Assembly (NCBI GenBank): GCA_020796225.1 | Contig: CM036756.1 | Location: 41,721,398 to 41,785,397, forward strand | DNA from: Arion vulgaris | Taxonomy: Eukaryota; Mollusca; Gastropoda; Stylommatophora; Arionidae | DNA length: 64,000 bases | Reading direction: 5' to 3' | Shown here: positions 41,001 to 47,000 of the stretch, piece after piece | Layout: every line of letters starts with the position of its first letter | Position numbering within the stretch: position 1 is the first letter of the stretch | Made by a program: the position numbers and the translations under genes | Notes under the pieces: model-generated | Databases searched by the model: none | What the model was told of the DNA's origin: nothing | What the model saw: only the letters and a program-made list of their open reading frames with translations

Positions 41001-44000
41001 ATCATCCTCTGGTGTAACTATTTTCCTTCCAAAACAGTAGGCCATAGGTAGATAAACTTGTCTACAATGACACCATAATTTTGATGGGTGAAATGGCAAC
41101 CATGATGGTAAGATCCTTGCAAAAAAGAAATAATAACTATTTCAAAACAATCTACTATAAAACATATTAGACATTTTGTTTATTATAAGTGGTCCCTGGA
41201 CTCCTCAGGGTGCAACAAAGGAGAATTTGTCCCTTTAATGAGTGGAAATATTAAGCCAAGTGATGTATGGGTATGTTTCAAATTCTCCCCATGGGTATAC
41301 ATCTCCTGAATTATCATACATAACAGGTTAGTGTAAAAATAAATACTGAAGATAAATAAGTCTCATGTACATAAGATGTATGGGAAGTTTCACAGTGTCT
41401 TGTCTATGAAGTAAGAGAAGGTTAACATGGTGGGAGACACTGATAATAAAGAAAGTAGACCTTCACACAAAAATCAGAAGCGCCATACCAGGCACCATGA
41501 TTACGAATGAATTCATAGCGGGCGAACGCAAAAAGAAGACAGTGTCAAAATAACTGTGTCTAGAGGTCTAAATTTTACGAGGTGTTAAGCATATGAAAAA
41601 TGTTTTGATGTCTATAATGCTTAATTTTTCTACCAAATTTGAACAGCATTGAAAATATGTACAAGATATGATTGTACGCATGAGCTTCACTTGATGATCT
41701 TAATAGCAGAAAGGACGACCAAAATGTCATTAATTTTTCAAATATTATTTCTTCTTCTTTCTTTTCTCTAATCATGTTTTGCCTTACAGCGCCAGGATAT
41801 GAACAGATTTCGAGAACAGGCTTGCGTGTGCTTCATAAATAGTGTTTTAGTGAGCTTCCGGTCAAGATGGTGAGACACGATGTGAATTTTGGCCGGCCTC
41901 TAACTGCAGTCGATTTTCAGTTTTATTTGGATGGAATTTGTGTATTCTAGTCTGAATGTGAAAAAACTAGTTTACCATGTGACCCATATAGGGAATTCTG
42001 AAACCACCGTGACAGGCCTAGCAAGCTGACAGTGGTATAGTCTAATTTATGCAATATTTATGCACAACTTTCAGAAATATTATTTCTCATAAACTAATAA
42101 ATTAGTGATAGACAAAAGATGTAAGTAATTTTACCACATCTCGGGGAAGAAAGTATTAAGTCCATCCCAACTGTAAACATTCAGAACAGAAAGCCAAAAC
42201 TTCCCCCATGATGGAATTGCCGCTGCACCTCCTGTAAATAAAGTATTAATAAAATGCAGATGAACAAAATTAAAAACAGTTTACTTATCTATGAGAGCAG
42301 CAATAGCGTAGTTGTTAGTGAATCCGCTTCTTAGGCTTGCGGTCCGGGTTCAATTTCAAAGTGGCAGTGGGATATTTTTACGACTGTAACAGCTCCCAGG
42401 TTCGCCCGAGTGGTTACCGTGCCCAAATTTGGGGTGTAAAGAATAGAACCACTGTTACCTGCCATGCATGTTGTAAGAGGCGACTAAGGAGGTTTGGCTG
42501 AAATCGGATGCATGTGTCCTAAGCGTGTAGAAGTCTATGCATTTAGGGGCCTACCAAACCAATGTGCAACATATACACGTTCTTGGCAAAGATCAAACAA
42601 ATCACAAAGATTTACTAAAATTGGTCGTAAAGAATGAACGCAAAGAAGAAGCTCCCAGGTTGACACAGCCTCTATTGGGTACCAGAAAAAGCACTGGGAA
42701 TTAAAGGCGGCCGGTGTGATGTTGAACACATCTCCCATCGTGTGTAGACGGTTAATAAATAATATAGGCCTAACATAGTATTACCCAATATACCTTGAGG
42801 TATAAAAAAATGGGTTGCTTTTTCTACTTATGTATCTCTTACACACTTGCTCTGTCTTGCCTGTGATCTTGCAGAGCTTTGGCTCTAACAATTATGCACA
42901 ATGTCATATAGTGATTACGATATTGTAGAACTTTAGCATCTTTGGATTTCCTACCAACCCATTACAGCATCGTAAATAAACTATCTTTTTACAAGAGGGT
43001 GCCAAGGCCCACAAGGGAAGCAAAGAATAGTACCACTGTGACCCACAAGGCATATCGTAAGAGGCAACTGAGGTAGGGGCTAGAGAAGCAACCCTAGTAA
43101 ATAAAAAGGGGTGTAGAAATCAGATGTGGTAGGTGCATAACTGGCACAATGTAAATCTCTCTTAGGCTCAGATGAGATCACACAGAGTGGTCGATATGGA
43201 GCGTCAAGAAGAACAAGAGGATGAAGAGTCTCTACATTGCATTCAGATACAGCATAAAGGTTCTTTTAAGTTCTAGAAAAGTTATTGTTGTTATTTATGT
43301 TCATTCTTATCAACCAAGTTAATTTTTGTGATCTGTGTGGTTTGGACTGAGGATGTGAGTGGTTTGCACTGAGGATGTGAGTGGTTTACGTTGAGAATGT
43401 GAGCACTCCCGTTTGACCCTTACAGCAAGTAGGACAGGCACATCCAAATGGCAATCAAAGTTTTTGTATATTATCCAACAGCACACAAATTTGTAAAAAT
43501 TAGTAGCTATAAGATTTCACAATCCTGCCTGCCCAGCGTGTTCGTAGCGCGTTGAACGACGGGCGACAAGCTCCCGGTGAGTGCGGTTCAATTCCGCGGG
43601 CTGGCAGAAAAGCCACAGGTTCTCCAGATTTATGGTGTTCGTGGCACCAAACCGATGGGTTATGATGTCCATGGCACCGAGCCGAAGAGCTGAATGCTCA
43701 AGTGCTTCTGGATCGGGGAAAAAAAGATTTCACAAACAGAAAAGCCCCACTTTAAAGTACCAAGTTTGAAGTTATACTGTAGCATTGTATCAGATCTGGT
43801 TGGTGAAAAGGAAGCAGTAAGAACTGACTCATACTAGCTCTAAGCAAGTGACAATATAGCTATGAGGAACCAAACATCTCTATGAAAGTTTCTAGACAAA
43901 GAGTTGACCAAGTCATGTTTATTAATATTCTGGCTTCTTCCCAACCACAATATGGTGCTAGTGAATCAGGTTCATCAATGATACATTTTAAATACATTTT

Positions 44001-47000
44001 AACTTTAATGATACTTTAATCTTCTTCTTCTTTGCGTTCGTTCTTTACGACCAATTTTAATCACTCTTTGTGATATGTTTGATCTTTGCCAGGAACGTGT
44101 ATACGTTGCACATTGGTTTGGTAGGCCCCTAAACGCATAGACTTCTACACTTTTAGGACATGTGCATCCGATTTCAGCCAAACCTCCTTAGTCACCTCTT
44201 ACGACATGCGTGGCAGGTAACAGTGGTTCTATTCTTTACACTACAAATTTGGGCCTCGGTAACCACTCGGGCGGATACTTTAATAATTTTAGATATATAT
44301 ATATATATGAAATGAAAAAAAGTGGCATATCCTTTACAGGATGTCGCCATCAACCACAGTAAACGAGACATAGATTTTCTAGGCAACACTTATACGTTCA
44401 GTAGTTTGCCATTGCTTTCTGAAAGGTGAGGTCTGATTTTTAATGATTGTAAAAATCCATGGGAATGAATTTGCTTCAAGACTACCCACCTCAGAGTTTG
44501 AACCAGGTACACTCACTACTTCTTAAGCTACATATGCCCATATATATATATAAAATAGAATTCAGACCCATAACTAACCCAGTTTGTGCAGCAAGTTTCT
44601 TGTTTTCACCAAGTCAGCATCATCAGCTGGAACACCCAATATTCTCATAGCACAGTAGTTCAAGGCACATCCAAGAACCGTTGGAGGCCCTTCAATATGG
44701 CTAGAGAAAACAAGAACACAAGAATGTTGACTGTAGAAAAATTTGTTTTAATGGACTTCCGGTCCAGATGGCATGGCCTGCTGGAGATGCATAATTAACT
44801 AGGCAGTAAAAGATACCATGTACGGAGCACATACAAGAGCCTGTTCTATAAATCTATTCTTATCCTGATGCTGGGAGGCAAAACATGATTTAGAGAAAGA
44901 AGAAAATTCTTCACACTATTCTATGCCTGGTTGATAATCTGTCCAGTATTTTCAATCTATGTTGTCATGTTCTTTTTCACTCACTAATTTTACATAGTCG
45001 CATAATGTGCTAAATGATGTAAACATTACAAGCTCACAAAATAACTGACTTTCCTTTCTTCTCTATTCTTCTTTAAACGCTCCATATCGACCACCTGTTA
45101 ACCACTCTGTGTGATTAATGTGTGATGAGCATAAGAGCGATTTTACGTTGTGCCAGTTATGTGCCTACAAGTAGGCCAGCACACCGATTTCTGCAATGTT
45201 TTTATTTACTAGGGTAGCTTCCCTAGGTCCTACATCAGTCGCCTCTACGACATGCCTTGTAGGTCGCAGTGGTACTATTCTTTGCTTCCCTTGTGGGCCC
45301 GCGATTGAAGTAAAAAAATATAAATAAACGATCCCAACTACTTGTCAATAAATAAACATATAAATATTATTATATTATAAATTGAAGAAAACTGGACAAC
45401 CCAATAGAATAACAAGGTTAAAAGTAGTATAAGTAAAATAGTAGAAGTAAAACTAGAAAGACTTCTTATAAGGGAAGCAACTCTATGGCGCAGTGTGCGG
45501 CTTAAAGTATGCAACAGACTACCGCCGTGGCGCAGTCTGCGGCTTAAAGCGTGGCAAGAATTTAACAACATTAAATTAATGTTTAACTGCACATTTTTAG
45601 TAAATTAAATATCAACTCACAGTCCCCAGCCACCATCTGGACACATGACAGAGCGCAAGTAACGAATCATTTCCAACTGTTGAGCTTTAGTGAATGGTGT
45701 CTTAGTTATGTAACATACTATGACCAAACCTGTGGATAACAAATATTTTTTAATTAAATATAAAAATGAGCAGGAAAAATTTAAAAAAATGATAAAATAT
45801 TTCCTACTATTTAACAAATTAAGAGCCACAGTAGAGTAGTTGTTACTGAACTAGCTTCTTAGAAGCAATGTCTGTGTTTAATTCAACAGTAAAGTAAGTA
45901 GTAAAGCAACCCTTTCTCATACCTCAAGGCATATTGGGTAATACGGTGATTGGTCCGTATTTTCATCGACCTTCGGCACACAATGGATGATGTGGTCAAC
46001 ATCACGCTGGCACCTTTACTTCCCAGTGCTTTTCCTGGTACCCAATTGAGGCTGGGTTAACCTGAGAGCCGTTATGGTTGGAAAAAATTCTACACACTGT
46101 GGAATTGAACTCGGATCACTAGCCTAAGAAGCGAGTTCACTAACAACTATACTACTGCTGCTCTCAATTCAACAGTAGGTGTGGAATATTGTTTGGACCA
46201 TAGCTGCTCTCAGCTCGACCCAGCCTCAACTGGGTACCATGACAAGCACTGGGAAGTAAAGTCGGCCGGCGCGATATTGACCAATTCAATTTCACAGCAC
46301 TTTAAACAGATGTACAAGTGCCCAGTCTCGCCTAGAAAATTTCAACTGATATTTCTGCCGATTGCCATGAGTCAGCTCTGACACTATGACCAATCAATCT
46401 GATACCATGCTACAGTACCCCAGATGTGATACTTTAAAAGGGATTTTTCTGTAAAATATTAGTTACCCTTCTGTACAAAATTGTGTCCTGTTCGATAATG
46501 TGCATACACTTTAGACAAAATTTGGATGTACCTATCGTACATCCTGTATGAGGTTAACAGGGAACAACATACATTCTCGGCACAGATCACAAAGAGTAGC
46601 TGACTTGGGTCGATAAGAAAGAACACAAACAACAACAACATGTATGATGATAGTTACTGTAATCTGCTGTTTTAACATCCTCCTCATTTTGTCTCTCCAG
46701 ATTCTGTCCTACTTGTGCAACAAGTGATACTAATTTTCTTCAATTATAGTATAGATGCATCATCAATTATAGTGTTCTCATTCAACAGACATTCACTAAG
46801 CAATTGAAATATGTCTTGTTATCCATCAGCAGCTTTGATACAAGTCTTTTCGCTCTCTTTCTTTCTTTCCTCCAATCCTGTTTTACCTCACAGCGTCAGG
46901 ATAAGAAGAGATTTCTAGAACAGGCTTTTGTGTGCCCTTCATAAACAGTGTCTTTTGTCACCTCTGTTATTGCTGAGGTCCACCTTTTGCATGTATGGGC

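Noticed and set aside
42999..43212. SINE insertions disrupting LSS exons
   Set aside because: Every SINE and LINE in the gene lies in an intron; all 17 exons are clean.
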